A DNA stretch of 52,049 nucleotides from Nocardia abscessus (GTDB taxonomy: Bacteria > Actinomycetota > Actinomycetes > Mycobacteriales > Mycobacteriaceae), in assembly GCF_015477775.1 (NCBI RefSeq), contig NZ_JADLQO010000030.1, positions 1 through 52,049 on the forward strand, read 5' to 3'. Shown piece by piece: positions 1-6,409 of the stretch (the first letter of the stretch is position 1; every line of letters begins with the position of its first letter). A program made the translations under genes and the position numbers. The notes below the pieces were generated by a model that saw only the letters and a program-made list of their open reading frames with translations, did not search any database and was not told the origin of the DNA.

Positions 1-90
1 CGGGCACGATGGACCATGCGCTGGAAACCCGCGGTCAACGCCTTCGCGATCACCTTCGCCGACCGCTGGCCCAACGCCCAAACCTACTGA
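1..90 (+). CDS. IS256-family transposase, C-terminal end (truncated by window edge)
   Basis: Frame 1 is open from the first base to a TGA at 88-90. It ends in a short peptide of the type RWKPAVNAFAITFADRWP, which closely resembles the C-terminus of actinobacterial IS256-family (mutator-type DDE) transposases. Only about 29 residues are in the window, so the catalytic residues cannot be checked. A candidate terminal inverted repeat follows about 12 bp downstream, as expected for the end of such an element. The family assignment rests on this short tail and is from memory of the family. Confidence 0.6.
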   Translation, partial: RARWTMRWKPAVNAFAITFADRWPNAQTY

Positions 91-101
91 TGGAGATCGC
101 C

Positions 102-127
102 GCAAACACCGTTAGCGAGATAGACCC
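102..127. repeat. Candidate right terminal inverted repeat of the IS256-type element
   Basis: The segment beginning GCAAACACCGTTAGCGAGAT and ending in AGACCC lies just downstream of the transposase stop. It resembles actinobacterial IS256-family ends, which typically carry an AACACCGTT...GAGACAGACCC-like terminus. The matching left end is outside the window, so the repeat cannot be verified here. Confidence 0.45.
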
Positions 128-305
128 GATTACTACTGGGACCCCTTTGTGCAGCGTTCAGGCCGGCCAGTGTGGTGATCGAGTGGGAGTTCACCTCGCT
201 GGGAGATGCGCTGCTCGATGGCGTTGGTCTTCGCGGATTCATGAAGTCTTGGGTGCCATGCCAGGGGGTGGTTGTCAGGCTGTGACGAGAGTCTGGTGGG
301 GCCGG

Positions 306-515
306 TTAGTCGTTGGCGTCGATGGCGGGTGGCGGGGTGTTGCGGCTGCGCGACTGTTGAGGGCCCGGCGACACGGAGCCGGTGTCGATTGCTGCTGAGG
401 CGAGGGTGGTGTTGCCCAGGCCGGTCGCCGCGATGGCCTCGCCGGTCTCGCGGCTGGGTGAGCGGCGATATCGCGCCAGCACGACCCCGAGCTCTCGGGT
501 GTTCGACGCCGGTGT
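306..515 (-). pseudogene. Relic of a Fic-family protein (C-terminal tail only)
   Basis: Translated on the minus strand, this stretch gives TRELGVVLARYR followed by GEAIAATGL. That aligns with the tail of the intact Fic protein at 15270-16136 (RDLDTVLERYR then GQAVAAAGL). The catalytic Fic core is absent: sequence upstream changes to the unrelated small gene ending at 515, so the relic was probably cut by a rearrangement at that point. No start codon or ribosome-binding site fits it. It is one of four Fic loci in the window. Confidence 0.55.
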
Positions 516-802
516 CAGTCCTCGCGTCCGAACAGGCGAGCAATCCATGCCGGAACGGCGACGACATCTACGCATTCACGGCAGCGGCGAGCAAGCAGTC
601 GGTCGATGCGCGCGAACGGGTAGTAGGCGGCTGGGCCATACGCACCCGACAGTCGCCGTCGCAGCGAGAACAGCCTGATCGGTACCGGAATCGAGAGCTC
701 ACACAGCCATTTCCGGATCGGCCGGTACCGGTATGGCATCACGCAGTGACATGCGGGGCAGCGGTGGCGCTTGTCTGTGTTCTCGTGCAGGTAGCGTGTC
801 AT
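515..802 (-). CDS. Small putative zinc-binding protein (hypothetical)
   Basis: A 95-residue basic protein. An excellent ribosome-binding site (GAAGGAGAT, 7 nt before the ATG) supports the start. It has a CPACHC cluster at about residues 15-20 and a CREC pair at about 74-77, which together could form a zinc ribbon or knuckle. No signal peptide or membrane segment is seen and the family is not recognised. The C-terminus coincides with the breakpoint of the adjacent Fic relic, so its last residues may be altered. Confidence 0.55.
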   Translation of the reverse strand: MTRYLHENTDKRHRCPACHCVMPYRYRPIRKWLCELSIPVPIRLFSLRRRLSGAYGPAAYYPFARIDRLLARRCRECVDVVAVPAWIARLFGRED

Positions 803-934
803 GTCGTATCTCCTTCGATTGCGAGGGAAGTGCTTCAGGTATTCGATGGACCAGTTCGCCCGGCTGCGTCGGTCTCGGGTGTGGATCTGTGGGCGATGCT
901 TCGCACACGCCGGTTGCAGCGTCGTGGTGTGTCG

Positions 935-1096
935 CTACTTTCGGTCGTCGCACGCACCAGCAGACAGCCCACGCAGATGGTCGGCGATTTCCCATTCGGT
1001 CAGGTAAGCCACCAGAAGGGCGAGCTGTGCGCGAATGCCTTGTCCCGAGGCGGTGGTGGCTCGTTCATCGGCGCTGTCGTGGTCGGTGTCGTACAC
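935..1096 (-). CDS. Small hypothetical protein, divergent from the methyltransferase-HIT gene
   Basis: An ORF of about 53 codons with a GTG start, beginning VYDTDHDSADERA and containing a helical stretch around IRAQLALLVAYLTEWEIAD. Composition (acidic, few Arg runs) and codon use look coding rather than shadow. No good Shine-Dalgarno precedes the GTG, and the frame stays open upstream into the start region of the divergent gene, so the true start may be further upstream. Function unknown. Confidence 0.35.
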   Translation of the reverse strand: MYDTDHDSADERATTASGQGIRAQLALLVAYLTEWEIADHLRGLSAGACDDRK

Positions 1097-1133
1097 CTGT
1101 GGCGGCAGCGGTTTCCAGGTAGGAAGGGGCCTT

Positions 1134-2435
1134 ATGGTCTCGGCATTCGATCGGCATTTGGACGCATTCCGCGGCTATCAGGCCACACCGTGGGGTCGGC
1201 TTCGCTACGAGCAGGTCGCAGCCAACCTTGGCCGCCACCTGCCGAACCGTCCTCTTGCGGTGCTCGACGTGGGCGGCGGCAACGGCCTGGACGCGGTGCG
1301 CCTGGCCGCCCTGGGCCACCGCGTCACTGTCGTCGACACGTCGCGGGCATCGCTCGAGGAGGCCGCGGCGCTGGCCGAGGCCCACGGTTGCGCGCAGCTA
1401 ATCGAGACCCGCCTCGCAGGTGCTGCGGACTTGACCGAGATGGCCCCCCGGGAATCGTTCGACGTGGTCATAGCTCACAATGTGCTGCAATACGTGCCGC
1501 ACCGAGCCGAAGCGCTCGGGGCGATGGCGTCGGTGCTGCGGCCGGGTGGCCTGATTTCGGTGCTCGTGCCGAACCCTGCCAGCGACCCGTTAACTGCGGC
1601 TGTGCGGCGCGGGGAGCTGGATGAGGCGGTGCGGCTGCTGGACGCTGCAACCCGGACGTCGGTCACCTACGACACCGAGATCGACGCGGTCACCGCGACC
1701 GAGTTGGCTGCCGAGTTGGTCGCCGCGGGCCTGGGTCGACCAGTCCGTTACGGGGTGCGCGCGGTGTGCGATCTGATCAGCGACGACGACGCCAAACACG
1801 ATCCGCGGTTCTTCGCCCAGCTGCTGCGGCTGGAGAATCTGCTCGCCGACCGGCACCCCTATGTCGAAACGGCCCGCTTCGCCCATCTGATCGCGGCGAA
1901 ACCCGAAGCGACACCACCGGACAATGTGGCCGACCTCGAGCCACGGCGGGTGCCGATGGATCTGGCCGGCTACGAACGGCGGGTGCGGGCCGAGCAGTGT
2001 TTCGTGTGCGCCTTCCTGGCCGGCGAGCCCGGCTACGAGCACCACACGGTCTTCGACGACGGCGAGCATGTCGCGTTCCTGAACCGGTACCCAACGTTGC
2101 CCGGCTACGTGCTGGTGGTGCCGCGCCGCCACGTCGAAGACGTGGTGGGCGATCTGACCACCGAGCAGTACCTGCGGCTGCAATCGGTGGTGCACCGGGT
2201 CGCCCGCGCTGTTGCCGCGGTGACGAATCCGGAGCGCACCTACGTGATGTCGCTGGGCGCGAAACTCGGCAACGCGCATGTCCACTGGCACATCGCCCCG
2301 CTGCCGCCCGGCGTGCCCTACGCCCATCAGCAGCTCTATGCGGTCGACGCAGCCAACGGCATCCTCGACTACAGCGACGCCGAGATGACGCAGTTCGCGA
2401 CGCGGATCCGTGCAGCACTGGCCGACGACTCATGA
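1134..2435 (+). CDS. SAM-dependent methyltransferase (CmoM-like) fused to a HIT-family hydrolase domain
   Basis: A 433-residue two-domain protein. Residues about 1-265 are a class I methyltransferase with the SAM-binding motif VLDVGGGNG at 43-51. Its layout matches tRNA mcmo5U methyltransferase CmoM, including the late blocks GVRAVCDL and ENLLADRHPYVETARFAHLIAAK (about 222-263). Residues about 285-433 are a HIT domain with HVHWHI at 382-387, carrying the catalytic histidine triad. HIT proteins hydrolyse or transfer nucleotides such as AMP adducts. The ATG at 1134 follows AGGAAGGGG. The fusion is unusual; methyl-acceptor and HIT substrate are unknown. Joint action on a nucleotide or tRNA substrate is inference. 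Confidence 0.85.
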   Translation: MVSAFDRHLDAFRGYQATPWGRLRYEQVAANLGRHLPNRPLAVLDVGGGNGLDAVRLAALGHRVTVVDTSRASLEEAAALAEAHGCAQLIETRLAGAADLTEMAPRESFDVVIAHNVLQYVPHRAEALGAMASVLRPGGLISVLVPNPASDPLTAAVRRGELDEAVRLLDAATRTSVTYDTEIDAVTATELAAELVAAGLGRPVRYGVRAVCDLISDDDAKHDPRFFAQLLRLENLLADRHPYVETARFAHLIAAKPEATPPDNVADLEPRRVPMDLAGYERRVRAEQCFVCAFLAGEPGYEHHTVFDDGEHVAFLNRYPTLPGYVLVVPRRHVEDVVGDLTTEQYLRLQSVVHRVARAVAAVTNPERTYVMSLGAKLGNAHVHWHIAPLPPGVPYAHQQLYAVDAANGILDYSDAEMTQFATRIRAALADDS

Positions 2436-2451
2436 CTGCGATCCGCTCGGC

Positions 2452-2963
2452 TCAGGACGGCTCGGGCTGGACTCGGCGCTCACGCACAATCGGCGCGGCG
2501 ATGAGCTGATCGCAGAGTTTCGCCAGCCGTGGGTAGCGGTCGATGAGCGTATACCTCTGCGGCGGATGCCATGTGCCAGCTGCTGCGGCGAGTTCGGCGG
2601 CGGTCAGCCCGGGGGATTCGCGCACGCGCAGGATCGGTAGCGCGAGGCCGTGACCGGCAGGGGGCGAGGTAGTCGTATACGGAGGCACCGTTGCCTGGTC
2701 GGGGCCTGTTCAGCGATCTGGGCGATCTCGGTCGGGCTGCCGGGAATCGGTGCGGCGAGGTCGATGACCGCGGTCAGTGTGCTGGTCGGCGCGGTCAGGT
2801 ACACGTACCAGGCCGACGCGCCGGTGATCGGGTAGCGCTTGCGGTACTCGAAGACCTTCTCACCGCTCATGGTCAGGTCGTAATACTCGGCGTGCAGCGA
2901 CATCAGAACCCTCGGCACCGGTGCGCGGAAGTCGGTGTCTGTGTCGTCGAAAAGGTCAGGCAC
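2452..2963 (-). pseudogene. ASCH-domain protein gene broken by two +1 shifts in C runs
   Basis: The 5' part (GTG at 2963, after GAAGGGA) encodes an ASCH-like domain: VLMSLHAEYYDLTMSGEKVF, then EYRKRYP and later AVIDLAAPIPGSP. ASCH domains are small beta-barrels thought to bind RNA or modified bases. At 2701-2704 (four C on the minus strand) and 2660-2664 (five C) the frame moves. Removing one C from each run restores a continuous reading (GASVYDYLAPAGHGLALP) into the downstream frame, which ends at 2452 and looks coding (LRVRESPGLTAAELAAAAG). Either a recent pseudogene or two homopolymer sequencing errors. Confidence 0.6.
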
Positions 2964-3060
2964 TGTGCATCCCTTCGGAGGCCGACTGTCGGGCGGGTGC
3001 GCTTTCCGGCTGCTCTCACCGGCGGCAGAGCGTAGTGGATGTGCCGGAACCTGTTGTTCT

Positions 3061-3408
3061 TCAAGGTATCTGGCAGTAATCCGAGAGGAGGTGACTGGGC
3101 CCTGCTGAGACGTAGGTCAGGATTCCGAGCGCCGCGCCCACGCGTAGGGCGAGACTGCGTTGTTGGGCGGCCGGCAGGTCGGCGAAGCCGCGGCAGATTG
3201 CGGATCGCTCCTGGTCGAGGGTGGAGTGGCACACGATGTGTCCTTCGTCGCGGAGCGCGTCGCACACCATCTGTGACCGGCGGCCGGCCCGGAGCATCAT
3301 CAGGTTTCCTGGCCGGAAGATGCAGGTGGTGCAGCGGCCTTTGCAGACGCGGACCTGATTGTCCGAGCAGACGATCGCGGGCTGTGTGTCGTCGTGCTCG
3401 GCATCCAT
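3061..3408 (-). CDS. Cysteine-rich small protein, possible metal or Fe-S binding
   Basis: A 115-residue protein starting at an ATG preceded by GGAGGGGG. It has seven cysteines at about 14, 22, 26, 29, 49, 60 and 72, including VCKGRCTTC followed by IFRPGNLMMLRAGR. The 'CxxC-IFRPGN' signature recurs, as I recall, in small proteins of actinobacterial phages and accessory islands, possibly zinc or iron-sulfur binding. The family's function is not known to me. It stands alone between the ASCH gene and a ligase relic, on the same strand. Confidence 0.6.
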   Translation of the reverse strand: MDAEHDDTQPAIVCSDNQVRVCKGRCTTCIFRPGNLMMLRAGRRSQMVCDALRDEGHIVCHSTLDQERSAICRGFADLPAAQQRSLALRVGAALGILTYVSAGPSHLLSDYCQIP

Positions 3409-3485
3409 GGCCCCCTCCTGTCTACGTCGTTTCGACCCCGGCGCGGCCCACGGGGCGGGGCGGTGACAGCGTCGCAGATTCCCGG

Positions 3486-3740
3486 TCAGATCGGTATCGT
3501 GACGTCGGTTGGATCGCGATCGGCCCTGATCCCTCGGAAGGAGGCGTGCCGCAGCACTCCGGCGAATTCGCGGTATCGGATATCGGCGACGAGCACCGGT
3601 TCTACCCAGTGAGCTTGTGCCGCAATGTCTTTCGGTGCCTGGTAAGCGAGTGGGCTGGTGTCGCGGGCGATGTCGTCGAGGGCGGACCACGAAACGCGCG
3701 TTCCCGCGTTGCCGCGGGTCATTGCCCAGGCTGGTGAGAG
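3486..3740 (-). pseudogene. ATP-dependent DNA ligase relic (C-terminal OB-fold end)
   Basis: The minus-strand frame ends with LDDIARDTSPL, HWVEPVLVADIRYREF and LRHASFRGIRADRDP. This is the C-terminal end of LigC/LigD-type ATP-dependent DNA ligases (compare WVNPRLVGEVAYRE and LRHPSWRGLRPDR in the intact copy at 34110-35072). The adenylation domain with the catalytic lysine is missing. The upstream part of the open frame lies antisense to the gene at 3787-4107 and shows no ligase similarity. No start is identifiable. Confidence 0.65.
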
Positions 3741-3786
3741 CGAAAACGGGAGGTAGGGCCGTCGATCGCGGCCGTAGGATGCGGAG

Positions 3787-4107
3787 GTGACCGGCCCGAT
3801 TCCCATCCCTGTGCATGTTGGGCTTCCCGATCCCTCCTCTCCGTCCGAGGACGGTGAGTCGAGTAGCTCGCGGCCGGCCCGGGGGACGGTTGAGACGCGG
3901 AGAATGCCGCTGGCGGCTGCTGGGGTCGATTGGCAACTGGCGGTGTTGATCGACCATCTGCTCGACGACATCACCGCTCCGGCCGCCGATGCCTGCTACG
4001 GTGCCCCCGCCGAACTTCAGGCGCTGGTCGCGAAGAAGTGGCCCGCCGGGACAGCGCTGAGTCGATCAGAGTTCGAACGCGCCCGCGGCGGCGCCGGGCG
4101 AGTGTGA
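3787..4107 (+). CDS. Hypothetical protein
   Basis: A 106-residue ORF with a GTG start close behind a purine-rich GCGGAG. The N-terminal 40 residues are Pro/Ser-rich and probably disordered. The C-terminal half is compact and helical (WQLAVLIDHLLDDITAP, then LQALVAKKWPAGTALSRSEF). It ends 9 bp before the acetyltransferase gene, so the two may be co-transcribed. An internal ATG at 3904 is an alternative start. No family recognised. Confidence 0.45.
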   Translation: MTGPIPIPVHVGLPDPSSPSEDGESSSSRPARGTVETRRMPLAAAGVDWQLAVLIDHLLDDITAPAADACYGAPAELQALVAKKWPAGTALSRSEFERARGGAGRV

Positions 4108-4116
4108 GTCCCTCGG

Positions 4117-4665
4117 ATGTGGATTGTGCGGCGTGCGCGTGCAGGAGATGGGCCGAGGTTGCGGGTGTTGCGGATGCGGGCGCTGCGTGAGGCCGGGCAA
4201 GCATTCCTTGAGACCGTCGATGAGGCGGCAGGGCTGGATGCCGACGCGTGGGAAGCGCGGATCTGCCGCTACAGCCGCCGCGGCCGCCAGGTGCTGGCCG
4301 TCGTGGAAGACCCGGACCGGCGGGAGTGGGTCGCGATGGCGGGCGCTTTCGTGGACTGCGAGCGCGACAGCGACGAGTTCGACCTGCCGGATCCACCCGT
4401 CACCGTGGGTGATCGATGGGCGATGGTGTGGGGGATGTACGTGGAACCGTGCCACCGCGGCCGAGGCGTGGCCGATGCGCTGTGCGCCGAGCTGTATCGG
4501 TGGGCCGGCGAGGACGCCGGTGTCGACTGGTTGGGTCTGCATGTGCGCGACTGCAATACCGCTGCCATCGCGCTGTACCGCCGCCACGGCTACGAGATTG
4601 TCGCCCGCCACGCTCACCCTGCGCTAGGAGTGACATCGCTGGTGCTGGTCCGGCCGGTCACCTGA
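4117..4665 (+). CDS. GNAT-family N-acetyltransferase
   Basis: A 182-residue protein with the GNAT layout: N-terminal IVRRARAGDGPRLRVLRMRA, a central strand with the acetyl-CoA pyrophosphate loop VEPCHRGRGVADAL (about 110-123, R/QxxGxG/A type), and motif B NTAAIALYRRHGYE near 148-161. It should transfer an acetyl group from acetyl-CoA to an amine. The substrate (antibiotic, polyamine, peptide N-terminus) cannot be told from sequence. No strong Shine-Dalgarno is seen, consistent with coupling to the upstream gene 9 bp away. Confidence 0.85.
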   Translation: MWIVRRARAGDGPRLRVLRMRALREAGQAFLETVDEAAGLDADAWEARICRYSRRGRQVLAVVEDPDRREWVAMAGAFVDCERDSDEFDLPDPPVTVGDRWAMVWGMYVEPCHRGRGVADALCAELYRWAGEDAGVDWLGLHVRDCNTAAIALYRRHGYEIVARHAHPALGVTSLVLVRPVT

Positions 4666-5102
4666 CGCGGACGTCGTGCCCGCAGCGCATATGACGGGCC
4701 CGCGCAGACCTTCGGTGTGCCGACCGGACAAGATGCGCTACCCATACCGCAGGCCGCGCAATCTTCGGCGTCGAAGAAGACACGCCAGGGTGTCCAAGCA
4801 TCGACGGCGCTGCGATCGTCGTCGCGGTGTGCACCGGCGAGGACACCGGCGTCGGTGTCTGGACTGTGCTCGGCCCGGTGGTTGCCGGGATGCGGTGCCT
4901 CAGGGTGTTTGGGATCGGCGAGGGTGTCCAGCAGCAGCTGGCACAGGTGATCGCGACGTCGACGGCCAGTCGCGCATGCCCAACCGTCAGGCTGCGAGAG
5001 ATTTGGCTTGACTATGGCCGGTGCAACAGCCCTGGTCGCGCAGTTCGGGGACAGGGCGCGAGCGCTATGTGAGCGAACCGGAATATTATCTTGCGGCAAC
5101 AA
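4614..5102 (-). CDS. Low-confidence hypothetical ORF convergent with the GNAT gene
   Basis: Open minus-strand frame whose middle part has plausible coding composition (DHLCQLLLDTLADPKHPEAP, AVDAWTPWRVFFDAEDCAAC) with GC-rich third positions. The N-terminal 50 residues look non-coding, and the 3' end overlaps the acetyltransferase by about 50 bp. The FDAEDCAACG and SCPV cysteines could be a metal site. No family recognised and the start is unknown. No better candidate occupies 4666-5117. Confidence 0.25.
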   Translation of the reverse strand: MLPQDNIPVRSHSARALSPNCATRAVAPAIVKPNLSQPDGWACATGRRRRDHLCQLLLDTLADPKHPEAPHPGNHRAEHSPDTDAGVLAGAHRDDDRSAVDAWTPWRVFFDAEDCAACGMGSASCPVGTPKVCAGPSYALRARRPRQVTGRTSTSDVTPSAG

Positions 5103-5117
5103 CTTTCGGATGCGAGA

Positions 5118-5846
5118 TCAGTCACTAGGTTCGGCGGCAGGCGGTGTGTCGTACGTGGTGAAACTGTCGGGGTCGGGTGTTGCGGCGGCGGGTGCGTTTG
5201 GTGGTGGCATCAGGGCGTCGCGCACTTCGTCGAGTGTGGGTGGTGGCGCGTTGTCGGTGATTGCCTCCAGGACCGCAGCGTGCTGGCGGGTGAGGTGGTG
5301 GCGAGCCAGCGCGTTGTTGACCTCTACTTCGCGGACGCGGCGGGGATCGTATGTGACGATCGCGGTGAATGGCCTCGCGCGCACCAGCGTCAGCCTGCCA
5401 CCGATTTCGGCGACGAGTTGTTTGATCGCCTGCTCGTCGCCTTGGAGCGGAAGTTCGGCGTCGTTCAATGCCAGCCGCCGCAGGACGCGGTCTCGGATCT
5501 TGTCCAGGCCGTTGGCGGGGCGTGTCCGGTACCGCGCCCAGTCCAGGGCGTCGGCGAGCGCTTGCCGCCACAGATGCACCGCCTCGAATATGGCGTCGTG
5601 CTCGGGATTGTGATGCCGCCACTGGAGCCAGTCCGGGTGCCTGCTGCGACCGTTGTCGATCCAGAGGTTCGCGTAGAGGTCGTGGTCGGCTTCGGCGTAG
5701 CCCTCGACGGTAGTGGGGATCGGCAGGTCGGTCGGGGCGGGACTGTCGGGTGCGCGGTCGAGGACGGCTCGGATCGAGGTGTGGATGTCGGCCAGAACTG
5801 CCGCGGCCCTGGCGAACCGTTGGGGGTCGGGCGGGTATTTCGGCAT
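5118..5846 (-). CDS. Hypothetical protein, 242 residues
   Basis: Soluble, largely helical protein with no signal peptide or membrane span. The middle (DNGRSRHPDWLQWRHHNPE, AVHLWRQALADALDWARYRT) is rich in Trp and His. The C-terminal 40 residues are Pro/Ala-rich and likely disordered. It starts 4 bp after the stop of the small gene at 5851-5991, so the two probably form an operon. No catalytic motif or family recognised. Confidence 0.65.
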   Translation of the reverse strand: MPKYPPDPQRFARAAAVLADIHTSIRAVLDRAPDSPAPTDLPIPTTVEGYAEADHDLYANLWIDNGRSRHPDWLQWRHHNPEHDAIFEAVHLWRQALADALDWARYRTRPANGLDKIRDRVLRRLALNDAELPLQGDEQAIKQLVAEIGGRLTLVRARPFTAIVTYDPRRVREVEVNNALARHHLTRQHAAVLEAITDNAPPPTLDEVRDALMPPPNAPAAATPDPDSFTTYDTPPAAEPSD

Positions 5847-5850
5847 GGTG

Positions 5851-5991
5851 TCAGCTTTCGACTGGATGAGCGGCGCAGGTGCAGCGGATGCGCCAGACGA
5901 TCAACGGTTCCTCGGCCGCTTCCATCTGGACCTGGCGGACCGTGACTTCACGCGTGACCACACGTGACAGCCCGCAAAGCCACTTGGTCAT
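5851..5991 (-). CDS. Small hypothetical protein upstream of the 242-residue gene
   Basis: A 46-residue ORF beginning MTKWLCGLSRVVTREVTVRQ, with closely spaced cysteines near the end (RCTCAAH). The opening resembles the KWLCELSIPVPIR stretch of the small protein at 515-802, suggesting a shared short beta-hairpin module. The start is chosen because the upstream in-frame sequence is Arg/Pro-rich and non-coding in character. The ORF lies only 4 bp before the next start codon. Function unknown. Confidence 0.45.
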   Translation of the reverse strand: MTKWLCGLSRVVTREVTVRQVQMEAAEEPLIVWRIRCTCAAHPVES

Positions 5992-6372
5992 TGGTGGTGG
6001 ATCACCGGGTAGGGTCGCTGCTGCTCGGCGGTCTGGTCGCCGTCGTGTCCGGGCCACCGTCGCCGGCCATGCCGCAAGGGCAGCCGCGCTTGGTGCTGGT
6101 GTCGTCCACCTATGCTGAGGGGCTGAGTCTTCTCCCGTGTGCTGGCGGACCAGGCCCATGACGAGGAACGACTCCTGCTCGCCAGGCGTGGGATCTTCCT
6201 GGACGCCTCAGCCGCCTGCCTGACAAGTTGTGGCGCTGCGGCCTCGTGATCAGCTCCCAGGTCAGAATCGACCGCAGTGCTCGTAGCCGATGATCTCTTC
6301 GATTCAGGCGGCTACATGTGAGTGGTGGTTGTGGGGAGCTGACGGCGGTACACGGCATTGGTGAAACACGTC
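5992..6372. other. Gene-free stretch
   Basis: About 380 bp between the small operon on the left and the ligA terminator region on the right. Open frames here are short, Arg/Pro-rich and lack ribosome-binding sites. I see no RNA gene, repeat or recognisable gene relic. Confidence 0.4.
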
Positions 6373-6394
6373 CCGGCCGGTCAAGCGCGGCCGG
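6373..6394 (-). terminator. Candidate terminator hairpin after ligA
   Basis: CCGGCCG and CGGCCGG form a 7-bp perfect stem around an 8-nt loop, 16 bp beyond the ligA stop. There is no long T run on the minus strand (GACGTGTTTCACC follows), which is common for actinobacterial terminators. Inferred from position and structure only. Confidence 0.4.
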
Positions 6395-6409
6395 AACATG
6401 CCCGAGTCT

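Noticed and set aside
272..1624. 450-codon open frame on the plus strand
   Set aside because: Arg/Gly/Ser-rich shadow of the minus-strand small genes and of the methyltransferase-HIT gene; no ribosome-binding site and no domain.
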